Shown: positions 27,601-34,304 of the stretch, in pieces
Layout of the letters: every line of letters starts with the position of its first letter
How positions within the stretch are numbered: the stretch's first letter is position 1
Source of the DNA: Lachnocurva sp045579705
GTDB lineage: Bacteria > Bacillota > Clostridia > Lachnospirales > Lachnospiraceae
Length of the DNA: 64,000 bases
Direction of reading: 5' to 3'
NCBI GenBank assembly: GCA_045579705.1
Contig: JAZNMP010000002.1
Coordinates: forward strand, 22,991-86,990
Translations under genes and position numbers: made by a program
The notes under the pieces: model-generated
Seen by the model: only the letters and a program-made list of their open reading frames with translations
Databases searched by the model: none
What the model was told of the DNA's origin: nothing

Positions 27601-29377
27601 AAAGACAGGTGTTAAGGGTCATAGCGTAAATGGTACAGGCTTTTCTCTTACACCAGTACAGGGTACTTTTGCTGACGGAAGTACTGATGCAGTTTCCTTT
27701 ACTATGACTGAATCAGATGGTGGTGTTAGTGGTATTTCAGAAATCTATAATGGTTTCCGTGGAATGCTAAAGACAGACGCAATCTACGAACTGGAAGAGA
27801 TTATCGCAGCTGATGCTTATGTGGCTGGTGATAATATCTTCGTAAAGGTTGATGAAGATGGAAAGATTTATACATCCAGTGCAGAAGATGGAGCTTTTTC
27901 CGAAGCGTTATATTCAGATGCTGGTCATGTAAAAAATGTCATCGAAGTGAAGAATTCCATGAACTCACTCGAGTTTACCAACCTCGTAAATGCTTACGAG
28001 TATGGAAAAGAAACTGATGAACCTTATGCAATCCTTCCTAATGCGACGTTTACTTTGTATTCTTCATATGAAGATGGAGTTCTAAAGAACCCTGTTAAGT
28101 GTAAGTCTACAAATGCAAATGGTGAGGTTGTAAGTGATAAGGACGGAAAGATTAGTATTACTGGTCTTAAAGCTGGTACTTACTACATCACTCAGACTGA
28201 GGTTCCTGTTTATGATGAAGACGTGAACCGTGTCATCGCAAAGGAGACAGATGAGGATACATTAGTTGCCGTATTTACTGTTTCTGAAAATGGTAAGGTG
28301 TCTCCGATGAAGTCAGTAGATGGAAAGAACGAGTTCCAGAACTACTTGAATGATACTGTTAGAGCTTCATTCTCTATGACAAAAGTAGATGCTTTGAATA
28401 ATTCAAAGGTGCTTCCGGATTCTACTTATGTACTTTATAGAAAAGCAAAAGATTCTACAGTAGTAGATTCTTATGCAAACAATAATACAGTTACTGAATA
28501 CAGAAGATTGCTTTCTAATAGAGTAACAGGAGTCAGAGTAAACAGGCTGCTCACCAGAAAGCTTGCTGTCGCAGGAGTGCCAGAAGGCTACGCTCAGATT
28601 TCGTTCTTTGGTAATGATATAGTTTCCTTTGATGAAGCTGATTACACAGAAGTAATGAAAGTAAAGACTGACAAAGATGGAAACATCAAGCTCGACGGTC
28701 TGCTTACTGGATATGACTATGTGTTGAAGGAATTAGAAGCTCCTTCAGGAAGTCAGGTTTCAGCAGAACCTATTTCATTTACTTTTGATATTGATAAAGA
28801 AGGTGTGATTAAGACATCTCTGATTTCAGGTAATGGAACTGTATCAAAGACAGAGGGTAATGCTAATCTGAATCTACTTTGGATGGAACCACCTACTGTA
28901 GTTTCTGTTTCAAAGACAAATCCTTCTGGAATGGCTCTTAAAGGTGCTACACTTCGAATCCTCGACGAGAATGGTCATGTGGTTGTTAAAGATTTCGTGA
29001 CAGATGGTAAGCCTCACGACATCGTGGGAGTTCTGAAAGCTGGAAAGAGCTATACTTTGGAAGAAGTAAAAGCTCCAGAAGGTTATAAGATTGCATCTCC
29101 TATCAAATTCACTGTAAAGGAACAGTCCATCGGTTCTAGTGAAGCTGATATCGAGAATGCAAAGACAAAGATCGTAATGGTCGATGAACTTAAGCCGGTT
29201 AGCACAGCAGGAAAAGCTGAAAATGGTGTCGGTGGAGTGGGTGGATTTATCAGCCGACTTATTAAAGCTCCAAAGACAGGAGATATCTCAAGCTATATCG
29301 TATTTATAATACTGTTATTAACTATGATCTCTTCCGGCGTTGGAATTTGCATCACAGTTAGAAAGAAAGATTTATAA
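21671..29377 (+). CDS. Giant sortase-type surface adhesin with SpaA-like repeats
   Basis: 2568 residues. A basic N-terminus and hydrophobic stretch make a signal peptide with probable cleavage near KVSA-A (about residue 34). Residues 35-970 are beta-rich adhesin-like domains. From about 974 (FKVVKKDSISKKPIKNVLFG) to about 2480 there are roughly a dozen SpaA/prealbumin-like domains, recognisable by repeated ends such as RETTTKSGY, KEVLPADGY, KEIDEPTGY and EEVKAPEGY; these folds often carry internal Lys-Asn isopeptide bonds. The C-terminus has the sorting signal APKTGD (about 2534), a membrane segment and a basic tail RKKDL. No sortase is encoded in the window. Own promoter and terminator, so monocistronic. 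Ligand unknown; host or fibre attachment is inference. Confidence 0.9.
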   Translation: MRKIRLKRVISLFMLVLMMITQTVSFLPDKVSAAQTGVDRTCDTAEVGKNLTLTVNMGSERREFKLKDSDTQIDMSGIAPDTITGVDFKLDFSVLKPSYGANVRSLKGGDYISYDFASAGFILPNVESKEIVSASNEVIGTYSIKDGVFTMVFSDVVNAENSNDNIGGNVSFRANVDLDKCNSEHESKYNLYGDGALQTAEIIFGKMTSEISGVDVTGKFNPEDTTVVWTISAGTNNKGTNLNGADLDVSFDSDKLKYKEAYIMVGGKKVPVELTGSKGKYTYRVTDSVKDGLTNVSVDTSAPFKLYVVTNVEALDVDFSSGADAVAERELTCELKQGEMKLGVDPTNVSNSSKAAVTLNRPHIAKSGEQVNGNEMLWTLKINDTTPKYVLLDSSITDEFTGMDFVSGSFNVDGKNIKEGSSELGDLSVKKDGDATKLVYKWPGSGRIDKEIIITYKTKIDTTENYADKEVKNTVYLNGSWPTGGSGKGTPVNYGMPPVTEQFQYVFLSEKAKVISNGTKDNGIVEWTIKPSSRDDRWNEAEIVTSNGEGQKVIAGSDKYGITVSYDSKEYTESELIEKGYLVRNADETLTFNLRHSEFENLGKVVIKYYTVVPEFYQSNGTEVTANGNSTLTLKTDVSANDAKLSVSQSAKAVLTNEMFSIKGKRYYEKDSLKPEIKYTVTVNKNGIKVDKDTEVVEDLEHLVSNLIQGDQMTPISADEWKLIPESVSIKGSNDVEEKIDGKNIVVKYLNDSSDTFSLIYRIALTDEVEQKYLLHSDKGGVGGIIQTEVTSKIEGVSSTTGETKCEINAIAKNEVSQENPLVDNSFLKKSSKATETGADWRIEINPNGTLLSGAQIIDVISKDLQLDYGSVKLYKATHKEGELGLTETEEVPFVKNGVPGKDIEPSDVGSLELHVSLPDGNDAYVLTYSTRLTKGVAKVSNTAKFKNGSNEESHTNVCEFSDAAAGFLTKVAHFKVVKKDSISKKPIKNVLFGLYSIDAGEEKMVSGPAFSDENGCVTFYGVTVGTKNLNVREMKGVSDYETVDEDVNVYSIGNADTKGLHDLTTSNGTILNSRKKVGTFEFTKTYQNADAEKTANYKSEFKLFIIGEAGREVPVYATEETDGSFKYAQGKTEKLPTSVGVIDTTLAEADAKNTFSVIGQNSLKFTNLPWGDYVLRETTTKSGYSLANDVKFTVDKDGTVTASAPMTNAEGAYTLENKQITMHLVKEADNGISLDGCELAIYKTLADAKAGSDENIVLDPRDNTTKLSFKANSADGEFGDIDDTDTRAEFVVPELPGPADGTKTVTYYIGEKNAPADTCLSNISPVPVTVDLKGDITYGTPAKRIGADRVIKLTDKVIGAKVQLKDQLDNFLPGATIELQKEKDGKYVAVDTFDTTAEPKTVELRREGKYRFVQTTLPDGYVSASHSDKAGEYTVVEFTTDKFGTISVSDLGNNEAIKNTTDPYLKKLLNTYSNGNFVLKNEKILGQAGFIKYSNQKDASGKNEAFKHAKATFDLYACDDMSKANARVVEHDGKPVSITTDKDGRVSTNAVSGLKLEKGFYFFRETTTEADYVLGSDVDTDVFEVKASNRFTYDASGNYTDEIEVTKNGGKVVNDCIAAFVVVEKVDQNDKPIPGVTFKLSGNGTDETKTTLSEAKVVSGAESNGSMLSVEAKKGEAVFANLKVGTYTLTETVPADGFKRDTSTHTITVSQDGTVTLDGEVVNLKDGKRIARLKVVNEKNSFTVTKDREAGSTNTLKGTKFAIYDALDALRPLKELTVSDDTDEARVLRFSGVITPVSNPAEDDAHTYIVKEVLPADGYTLSAEMYVRMNYEGELFASLDNQNFERVEGNNLVVVNKLNAFSLVMKDRETKDELAAPSDDWKLSITPKSGSKFSDGSKSSKTINNTQKELKGILVPGCEYEIKEIDEPTGYIRFKDIATVSVNNNGVVSVKSDSDRFSVRDNCIEVLNEKNSLSVVKTGVKGHSVNGTGFSLTPVQGTFADGSTDAVSFTMTESDGGVSGISEIYNGFRGMLKTDAIYELEEIIAADAYVAGDNIFVKVDEDGKIYTSSAEDGAFSEALYSDAGHVKNVIEVKNSMNSLEFTNLVNAYEYGKETDEPYAILPNATFTLYSSYEDGVLKNPVKCKSTNANGEVVSDKDGKISITGLKAGTYYITQTEVPVYDEDVNRVIAKETDEDTLVAVFTVSENGKVSPMKSVDGKNEFQNYLNDTVRASFSMTKVDALNNSKVLPDSTYVLYRKAKDSTVVDSYANNNTVTEYRRLLSNRVTGVRVNRLLTRKLAVAGVPEGYAQISFFGNDIVSFDEADYTEVMKVKTDKDGNIKLDGLLTGYDYVLKELEAPSGSQVSAEPISFTFDIDKEGVIKTSLISGNGTVSKTEGNANLNLLWMEPPTVVSVSKTNPSGMALKGATLRILDENGHVVVKDFVTDGKPHDIVGVLKAGKSYTLEEVKAPEGYKIASPIKFTVKEQSIGSSEADIENAKTKIVMVDELKPVSTAGKAENGVGGVGGFISRLIKAPKTGDISSYIVFIILLLTMISSGVGICITVRKKDL

Positions 29378-29384
29378 GATTTAT

Positions 29385-29427
29385 AAAGGACATCTTTGAT
29401 TAATTTCAAAGATGTCCTTTCTTTTTT
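29385..29427 (+). terminator. Terminator of the adhesin gene
   Basis: Perfect 15-bp stem AAAGGACATCTTTGA / TCAAAGATGTCCTTT with a 6-base loop and a long T-tract. Confidence 0.92.
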
Positions 29428-29483
29428 TATAAAAAAGTATTTAAATTAGAGTATAGTGTGGTTAAAGTAGAAAAGAGTAGCGT

Positions 29484-30518
29484 ATGAGAAAGAGGATTTG
29501 TATGGCACTTGGAATTATACTTGGATTGATTTTTACGTTAGTAATCTTTCTATCATTGCGTAGTAATTTGAGAACATCTGTAGAGGTAAAGAGCAAGACT
29601 ACATTTTTTAGGTTTGTGCCTTTTTCCTATAATTCAAAAGCGAGACATCAGGGCAAGCTTGAAGAAATTACCTATGAAACCCATGATTATTTGAGTGGTG
29701 GAAATCCCAAACGTGTAATAACGAAGCATGCGATGGTCTATGTGCCTTATGGATATGATCCGACGAAGAAATATAATATCATTTATTTAATGCATGGAAT
29801 GGGAGGAAATTACCAGACCTGGCTGGGATCGTCAACATCACCTCGTATGGGTAAAAACTATCTGGATCATATGATACAGAATCATAAGATGCCACAGACT
29901 CTGGTGGTTACGCCTACTTATTATCAGGGAGATTCTGCATATAAAACAAATGATGAAGATAGTGAGTTGACGAAGGTCTTTGGCGAGGAGTTAAAGAATG
30001 ATTTGATGCCTGTTGTAGAAACCATGTATTCTACATACGCTTCAAAGGCAAATCCTAAAGGGTTTGAAGAATCGCGTGGCCATAGAGCCTTTGCAGGTTT
30101 TTCTATGGGCGGGGTTACAACGTGGTACAGAATGTGTGATTCTATGAAATATTTTAAGTACTTCATGCCTTATTCAGGTTCTCTTCATTGGGGAGTAGAG
30201 AGTCTGGCTTCAGATGATGGCGATTGGGATGCTTCATATCTGGCATCTCACATCAAAGAGCAAGGCTATGGACCTAAAGATTTCTTCGTTTATGCTGGTT
30301 GCGGAGCGCTCGACTATGGCCGTGAGATAATGGATTCTGCTATTGAGTCTATGATGAAATATCCTGCTTATTTTAAATTTGGACGAAAGACAGACCCTGA
30401 AACTAACTGCATGTTTGCTATTTCTGTTTATGAGTATCACACAGCAAGTTGTAGAAATAGATCGTTGTATAACACATTCCCGTATGTATTGAAAAAGATG
30501 GATAGTATGGACCAGTAA
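29484..30518 (+). CDS. Extracellular esterase, feruloyl-esterase-like (CE1/esterase D fold)
   Basis: Alpha/beta-hydrolase of 344 residues. An N-terminal hydrophobic segment (about 5-25) is a signal peptide or membrane anchor. The oxyanion segment is YLMHGMGGNYQTW; the nucleophile is Ser207 in GFSMGG; the likely catalytic His is in YEYHTAS near the C-terminus (about 317). This arrangement is that of carbohydrate-esterase family 1 enzymes that remove ferulate or acetyl groups from plant polysaccharide, which fits the galactan locus in the same region, but the true substrate cannot be read. It begins 57 bases after the adhesin terminator. Confidence 0.75.
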   Translation: MRKRICMALGIILGLIFTLVIFLSLRSNLRTSVEVKSKTTFFRFVPFSYNSKARHQGKLEEITYETHDYLSGGNPKRVITKHAMVYVPYGYDPTKKYNIIYLMHGMGGNYQTWLGSSTSPRMGKNYLDHMIQNHKMPQTLVVTPTYYQGDSAYKTNDEDSELTKVFGEELKNDLMPVVETMYSTYASKANPKGFEESRGHRAFAGFSMGGVTTWYRMCDSMKYFKYFMPYSGSLHWGVESLASDDGDWDASYLASHIKEQGYGPKDFFVYAGCGALDYGREIMDSAIESMMKYPAYFKFGRKTDPETNCMFAISVYEYHTASCRNRSLYNTFPYVLKKMDSMDQ

Positions 30519-30542
30519 CTTTTTCTAGAAAAGGAGAGGACA

Positions 30543-30845
30543 ATGAAAAGAAATATTTTGTTAATAACAACATGCCTTTTGGTTCCGTTAGTTATGTATG
30601 TATTATGGAATGTTCCGATTTATTTTTCGATGTTTGAGTTTTTCTTGATAATATTTGTTCTGGATTTTTCTAGAACGAGTAAAGTTGAGAATAAATATAA
30701 AATACTACTTTTGGTATTGGTGATTCTCGTTGGTTTTGGCGCAGAAGTATTATTTGATCATAAATTACAGTTTATGATTATAGATGTTGCGTTTATTGTA
30801 TTGGCTATTAATGAGTTTTTGGGAATTTTGCATAAGAATAATTGA
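30543..30845 (+). CDS. Small membrane protein, unknown function
   Basis: 100 residues with three to four hydrophobic segments (about 5-22, 27-42, 54-70, 78-94) and few charges. RBS AAAGGAGAGG; 24 bases after the esterase stop, so probably in one transcript with it. No family recognised. Confidence 0.6.
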   Translation: MKRNILLITTCLLVPLVMYVLWNVPIYFSMFEFFLIIFVLDFSRTSKVENKYKILLLVLVILVGFGAEVLFDHKLQFMIIDVAFIVLAINEFLGILHKNN

Positions 30846-30941
30846 TGCAATTTCCGTAATTTGCGAAGCTGACAAACTATGGAGAGAAGCCTGGACTACA
30901 GAAGATTTGATGTTATCAGTGTATCTTCCGTATTTAAGGAG

Positions 30942-31160
30942 AAAAGCAAGTGTTCGCTTCGCTCACAGAGTGGGCTTGGTGCGAGAGCACAGGATATTTA
31001 TATATGTTTGCTTGGCTGATTATATTCATCAAAGAAAGCAGCCTGTCAAGGACGTAGCCTCTGGTGGCTTCGCCATCCTTGACAGGCTGCTTTTTTGATG
31101 AAAGGCTGTTATCAAGCAAACATAATAGGATACCCCTGCGGCGTAGCCGCACTTGCTTTT
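30942..31160. mobile_element. ~219-bp palindromic MITE-like element
   Basis: Outer inverted repeats AAAAGCAAGTG (30942-30952) and CACTTGCTTTT (31150-31160) enclose a second long inverted repeat: ATATGTTTGCTTG (about 31004-31016) against CAAGCAAACATAATA (31113-31127), and AAAGCAGCCTGTCAAGGA (31035-31052) against TCCTTGACAGGCTGCTTT (31076-31093). The inner hairpin plus T6 could also act as a terminator. A GC-rich hairpin TGCGGC-GTA-GCCGCA (31137-31151) lies inside the right end. Flanking GAG on both sides may be a short target duplication. No coding capacity is supported. Confidence 0.6.
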
Positions 31161-31187
31161 GAGATTATTGGTTTTTGGAGAGCTGGT

Positions 31188-31437
31188 CTGTGTTTTCTTA
31201 TGAAATCATTAAATAACACAGAGTTTTAAGCTTGTAGTAGACTATATAATCTGTGAAGTTCTGTGTTTTTGAAGATAAATGTAAGAATACACAGAGAATA
31301 CATGTGATGGCCATCTGGAGTATTACAGAAAGTCTGTGTATTCTAGAAAATTGGAAATAAAACACAGACTTTAGGAGTTGAATCAGGACTTACGAGCTGA
31401 AAAACTCTGTGTTTTTGATTACCTATGCTTAAAAATA
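31188..31437. repeat. Tandem array D: 73-bp units with CTGTGTTTT / AACACAG arms, four copies
   Basis: Left arms begin at 31188, 31261, 31334 and 31407, exactly 73 bp apart. Each is followed by a 16-20 base segment and a right arm such as AACACAG. Arms can pair within a unit or with the next unit; the right arm of unit 2 (GAATACACAG) matches the left arm of unit 3 (CTGTGTATTC) perfectly over 10 bp. One loop contains TAGAAAATTGGAAAT (31344-31358), also found in array C. Confidence 0.75.
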
Positions 31438-31452
31438 CAGAAAAGCTATTCT

Positions 31453-31470
31453 TGCGGCGCAGCCGAGCTT
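31453..31470. repeat. GC-rich leader hairpin before array B
   Basis: TGCGGCGCAGCCGAGC: CGGC-GCA-GCCG hairpin, the same leader as at 11364, 31137 and 35033, lying 20 bases before the first 74-bp unit. Confidence 0.6.
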
Positions 31471-31483
31471 GCTTATGGCAGCT

Positions 31484-31892
31484 TTGGTATAGTGAAAAAG
31501 CTTGATATAGAGGAATTGCCAATACACCATGGAGCTGACAAGCTTGATCTAGGAGCTTTGGTATAGGGAAATAGCTTGATATAAAGGAATTGCCAATACA
31601 CCGCGGAGCTGACAAGTTTGATTTAGGAGCTTTGGTATAGGGAAAACGTTTGATGTTGCAGGATTCCCAATACCAAGAGAAACTAACAAGTTAGATTTCT
31701 GCAATTTGGTATAGGTAAAGAGCTTAATATAGAGGAATTGCCAATACACCGCGGAGCTGACAAGCTAGATTTTGTCACTTTGGTATAGGGAAATAGTTTG
31801 ATATAGAGGATTTCCCAATACAAAGCGTAGCTAACAAGTTAGTTTTTGTGATTTTGTATAGGAATGAGCTTGAAATAGAGAGAGTTCCTATA
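31484..31892. repeat. Tandem array B: 74-bp hairpin units, five full copies plus a partial
   Basis: TTGGTATAG starts at 31484, 31558, 31632, 31706 and 31780, with a variant at 31854; the spacing is exactly 74 bp each time. Unit plan: GGTATAGGGAA, a 17-base loop (ATAGCTTGATATAGAGG), AATTSCCAATAC, then a second small stem AGCT-GACA-AGCT. In unit 3 the second stem becomes AACT-AACA-AGTT, keeping pairing, and in units 2 and 5 it becomes AGCT...AGTT with a G-T wobble. The last unit forms TATAGGAA / TTCCTATA. Confidence 0.85.
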
Positions 31893-31931
31893 AATATTTG
31901 AAAACGTGTGTATGCCACATATGGTGATATG

Positions 31932-31973
31932 TACCCTCTCTACTGAATAAAACAGTAAGGAGGGTATTTTTTT
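31932..31973 (+). terminator. Terminator-like hairpin after array B
   Basis: TACCCTC..TACTG / CAGTA..GAGGGTA stem with a 7-base loop and seven Ts. No intact gene precedes it; it may end a transcript through the arrays. Confidence 0.7.
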
Positions 31974-32056
31974 ACACAAAAATAATTTCAACCAGGCTGT
32001 AATGAGAGCTAGACACAAGAAATTTCCCGTTGCATTCAACAAAAAAATGATGTGGG

Positions 32057-32118
32057 ATTTCCGAAAATCGGAAATCGAAAAAAGGGTTATTTTGAAAAAA
32101 TTTCCGAAAATCGGAAAT
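32057..32118. promoter_or_regulatory. Two identical 19-bp palindromic operators
   Basis: ATTTCCGA-AAA-TCGGAAAT occurs at 32057-32075 and again at 32100-32118, centres 43 bp apart (about four helical turns). Position just before an XRE-type regulator relic suggests an autoregulatory operator pair. Both copies are identical although the gene is dead. Confidence 0.75.
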
Positions 32119-32136
32119 TAGAAGGAGGTTCAAAAA

Positions 32137-32461
32137 AGTCGTAATTTACAGCTAAAAGAAGCACGTATGAAAGCAGAAATCACTCAGGATGATGCTGCAG
32201 CTTTAATGAATTATAAGAAGATCTATCAGTGAAAGGAAAGTAGGAAAAAGAAGTATCTCTGCTGATGAGCTCGCATAGTTCTCCAGAATTTATGATGTCG
32301 ATGTAAGAGAATTGCTCTTTGTTGACTTTACAGAAGCTGGTGAAGAGAAGAGACTTGCTGCCAAGTACAGTTCCTTCTTTAAGTCACTCGAAAAACTATC
32401 AGATCGTGATGCAGAAGATATTTATTGGGTAATGAAGCGTAAGGTTGAAGGATTGCTTTAA
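32137..32461 (+). pseudogene. Broken XRE-family transcriptional regulator
   Basis: The first frame reads LQLKEARMKAEITQDDAAAL, a Cro/CI-type helix-turn-helix, and stops after IYQ. A second frame continues with ISERKVGKRSISADELA, a TAG, then FSRIYDVDVRELLFVDFTEA and a helical tail ending VMKRKVEGLL. So there is at least one frameshift and one nonsense codon, and the start codon is lost after the AAGGAGG site at 32122-32128. A terminator follows at 32481. Confidence 0.75.
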
Positions 32462-32480
32462 AACAAGAAAACATAGTATA

Positions 32481-32518
32481 GAAAGGAGCAGATGTCTAAA
32501 TGGCATCTGTTCTTTTTA
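32481..32518 (+). terminator. Terminator after the XRE relic
   Basis: CAGATG / CATCTG stem with flanking AAAGGAG-TTCTTT pairing and a T-rich tail. Confidence 0.65.
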
Positions 32519-32572
32519 TTATGATTGCACTGAATGAAGTCAGATAAAAGTATGAACCTCCATAAAAAACTC

Positions 32573-32601
32573 TTGATTTCTTATTTTAGACGAGTTATTA
32601 T
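32573..32601 (+). promoter_or_regulatory. Promoter of the small-gene cluster
   Basis: TTGATT at 32573-32578, a 17-base spacer and TATTAT at 32596-32601. A perfect palindrome AATCGCGATT at 32615-32624 lies near the expected transcription start and may be an operator. Confidence 0.6.
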
Positions 32602-32655
32602 ATAGCCATAAATAAATCGCGATTCATTAACATTAGAAGAAAAGGAGTGAAAAAC

Positions 32656-33126
32656 ATGGCAAATAAGAGTATTTCTACAATGAAAAACATTCAAGAAGTT
32701 TGTTCTATTTTACGTAGAAAGTACTATGGAAATAGCGCAACATCAAAAGATTATAAGGATTCTTTTGTAATTAATAATGCTATACAGTTGTTTCCGATAG
32801 AAGCAAGGCAGACTTTGATGGATGAAATAATCACAGAAAAGGATAAGGCAGAAAAAAAGGTTAGTAAAAGTATAAACTTTAGATCTGATTGTTATGAGAA
32901 GTTGTCGAATATTTCAAAAATGTTAGAAATCCCAGAAGCTGAGGCTCTTAGAAGGATACTTTATTATTCTATTGAAAGTGACAATAATAGTACATCTCAA
33001 CAAGAAATCCAGTTGTCTTCTTTGAAAGGTAAGGTTGCCCTTTTAAAAATTCAAATAGAGGCAAGTATGGCAACTCTTAACGAAATAATGAACGAAATTA
33101 CTGTGCTAGAGGAAAAGGAGGTGTGA
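32656..33126 (+). CDS. Unknown protein with ribbon-helix-helix-like centre and coiled coil
   Basis: 156 residues from ATG 32656 (RBS AAAGGAG; a GTG at 32647 overlaps that site's spacing). The central segment VSKSINFRSDCYEKLSNISKML followed by PEAEALRRILYYSIE resembles a ribbon-helix-helix DNA-binding unit, and the last 45 residues look like a coiled coil. Such proteins often regulate their own operon, and a palindrome lies at the promoter. No family name can be given. The next gene starts 6 bases later. Confidence 0.5.
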   Translation: MANKSISTMKNIQEVCSILRRKYYGNSATSKDYKDSFVINNAIQLFPIEARQTLMDEIITEKDKAEKKVSKSINFRSDCYEKLSNISKMLEIPEAEALRRILYYSIESDNNSTSQQEIQLSSLKGKVALLKIQIEASMATLNEIMNEITVLEEKEV

Positions 33127-33132
33127 GACGTA

Positions 33133-33354
33133 ATGATTACGTTAAATTCAGATGAAATGAAAGTATATGAATTAATTATAAATCATGTGATTCCAGGATT
33201 AACGCCGGGTAATTATAAGGCCCGCGATTTTTTTAATGGTAATCCTACTGTACCAAGAATTGTAAGGCGTATTTATGAAGAAACGAAAGCAGGAAATTTG
33301 AGTGGATTGGAATTGGCAGGTCGAAAGTCAGTAGATGGATATAAAGTAATATAA
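33133..33354 (+). CDS. Small unknown protein
   Basis: 73 residues, RBS AGGAGG 12 bases before the ATG. Basic middle (PRIVRRIYEETKAG) and a C-terminus ending SVDGYKVI suggest a small folded, possibly winged-helix, unit. Appears only in the small-gene cluster here; no family recognised. Confidence 0.55.
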   Translation: MITLNSDEMKVYELIINHVIPGLTPGNYKARDFFNGNPTVPRIVRRIYEETKAGNLSGLELAGRKSVDGYKVI

Positions 33355-33384
33355 ATCAAAAGTGTTACTGTAGGAGGATTATAG

Positions 33385-33504
33385 ATGGAAGAAAAGATGA
33401 CAGATAATCAAATCTTGGAGGAAGTTCTGTTTGATTGGTTTCCTAATGCAAAAAGTGATGAAGAACTTGAGGATGAGTTCGAATGCTGGGATAACGAATT
33501 GTAA
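33385..33504 (+). CDS. Very small acidic ORF
   Basis: 39 codons from ATG 33385 with a strong AGGAGG site. Strongly acidic with an aromatic centre (VLFDWFPNAKSDEELEDEFE). The good ribosome site and tight fit between neighbours support translation; the acidic composition would suit an inhibitor or antitoxin-like partner, but this is only inference. Confidence 0.45.
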   Translation: MEEKMTDNQILEEVLFDWFPNAKSDEELEDEFECWDNEL

Positions 33505-33520
33505 TGTAGATGGAGAGTAA

Positions 33521-34036
33521 ATGAATATTATTATAGATGATAAAGATATCAAAGATAGAGGATACCTGCTTCCATGGTATTCGGATGCAGTTTGCTTTAA
33601 TTTTCATTCTCCAGATAGGTTAATTTATCCGGATCGTATTAATGATATCAAGCGACCGTCATATGTGAAAACATTGGTAATTGCTTGTGATCTTGATGAT
33701 TATACATTCATTAGCAAGATGAAAAATTTGAGTCAGTTATATATATATTCGGGAGCGAATATCAAGGAATTATCATTCCTTGAGAATTTATTAAAACTAC
33801 AGCATCTTTGTGTGCTTAATAGTCATATTTCCACATTGGATTCTTTGAAGAAACTAATAGAAAAGAAATCTCAATTATACAAAAATGCGCCCAAAGAGGA
33901 AAAATTCAAGTGTCGATTAACATATGGATTTGAAGGAATTTGTATAGTAATTGATATGTACGATTTTGATGCGACTGAGCTTGTTGATGATGACATGTGC
34001 AGAGATGAAATTAGAGTGAATAGCCACTTGATATGA
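33521..34036 (+). CDS. Leucine-rich-repeat-like protein, unknown function
   Basis: 171 residues. VKTLVIACDLDDYTFISKMKNLSQLYIYSG and the next two stretches have the spacing of two to three leucine-rich repeats; the C-terminal third is acidic. ATG follows GGAGAG. Cytoplasmic, no signal peptide. It may be a binding partner within the cluster. Confidence 0.5.
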   Translation: MNIIIDDKDIKDRGYLLPWYSDAVCFNFHSPDRLIYPDRINDIKRPSYVKTLVIACDLDDYTFISKMKNLSQLYIYSGANIKELSFLENLLKLQHLCVLNSHISTLDSLKKLIEKKSQLYKNAPKEEKFKCRLTYGFEGICIVIDMYDFDATELVDDDMCRDEIRVNSHLI

Positions 34037-34037
34037 T

Positions 34038-34247
34038 GTGTATCAGGCAATAGAGCCTTTGGAGGATGGAAATCTATTCAGATTTCATGAATCACCAAAT
34101 CCAGAGTGCCCTGTTGGTAGGAATATCCATTCACTATTGGATGATAAGTTGAAAAGCATCCAGGAAGCGATGGAATCAGAGATGAAAAAATACACTCTTA
34201 ATGATTTAAGATCCGGAATGCAGGAGCTGCTGGCAAAAGAAGCTTAA
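34038..34247 (+). CDS. Small ORF or gene fragment, unknown
   Basis: 69 codons from GTG 34038, just after the preceding stop, without a convincing ribosome site. The sequence is helical (LLDDKLKSIQEAMESEMKKY) and ends at a strong terminator. It could be the 3' remnant of a longer gene. Confidence 0.35.
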   Translation: MYQAIEPLEDGNLFRFHESPNPECPVGRNIHSLLDDKLKSIQEAMESEMKKYTLNDLRSGMQELLAKEA

Positions 34248-34252
34248 GGATG

Positions 34253-34285
34253 AGACTCTGAGGTGTTTACTTCAGAGTCTTTTTT
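34253..34285 (+). terminator. Terminator of the small-gene cluster
   Basis: AGACTCTGA / TCAGAGTCT stem with a 10-base loop and a T-tract. Confidence 0.85.
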
Positions 34286-34304
34286 AGAAGGGAGTTGATA
34301 TCTC

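Noticed and set aside
30784..31098. Plus-strand 104-codon open frame
   Set aside because: It overlaps the end of the small membrane protein gene and runs through the palindromic element; no ribosome site.
31484..31892. CRISPR array
   Set aside because: The whole 74-bp unit repeats, there are no unique spacers and no cas genes; the arms covary instead of being constant.
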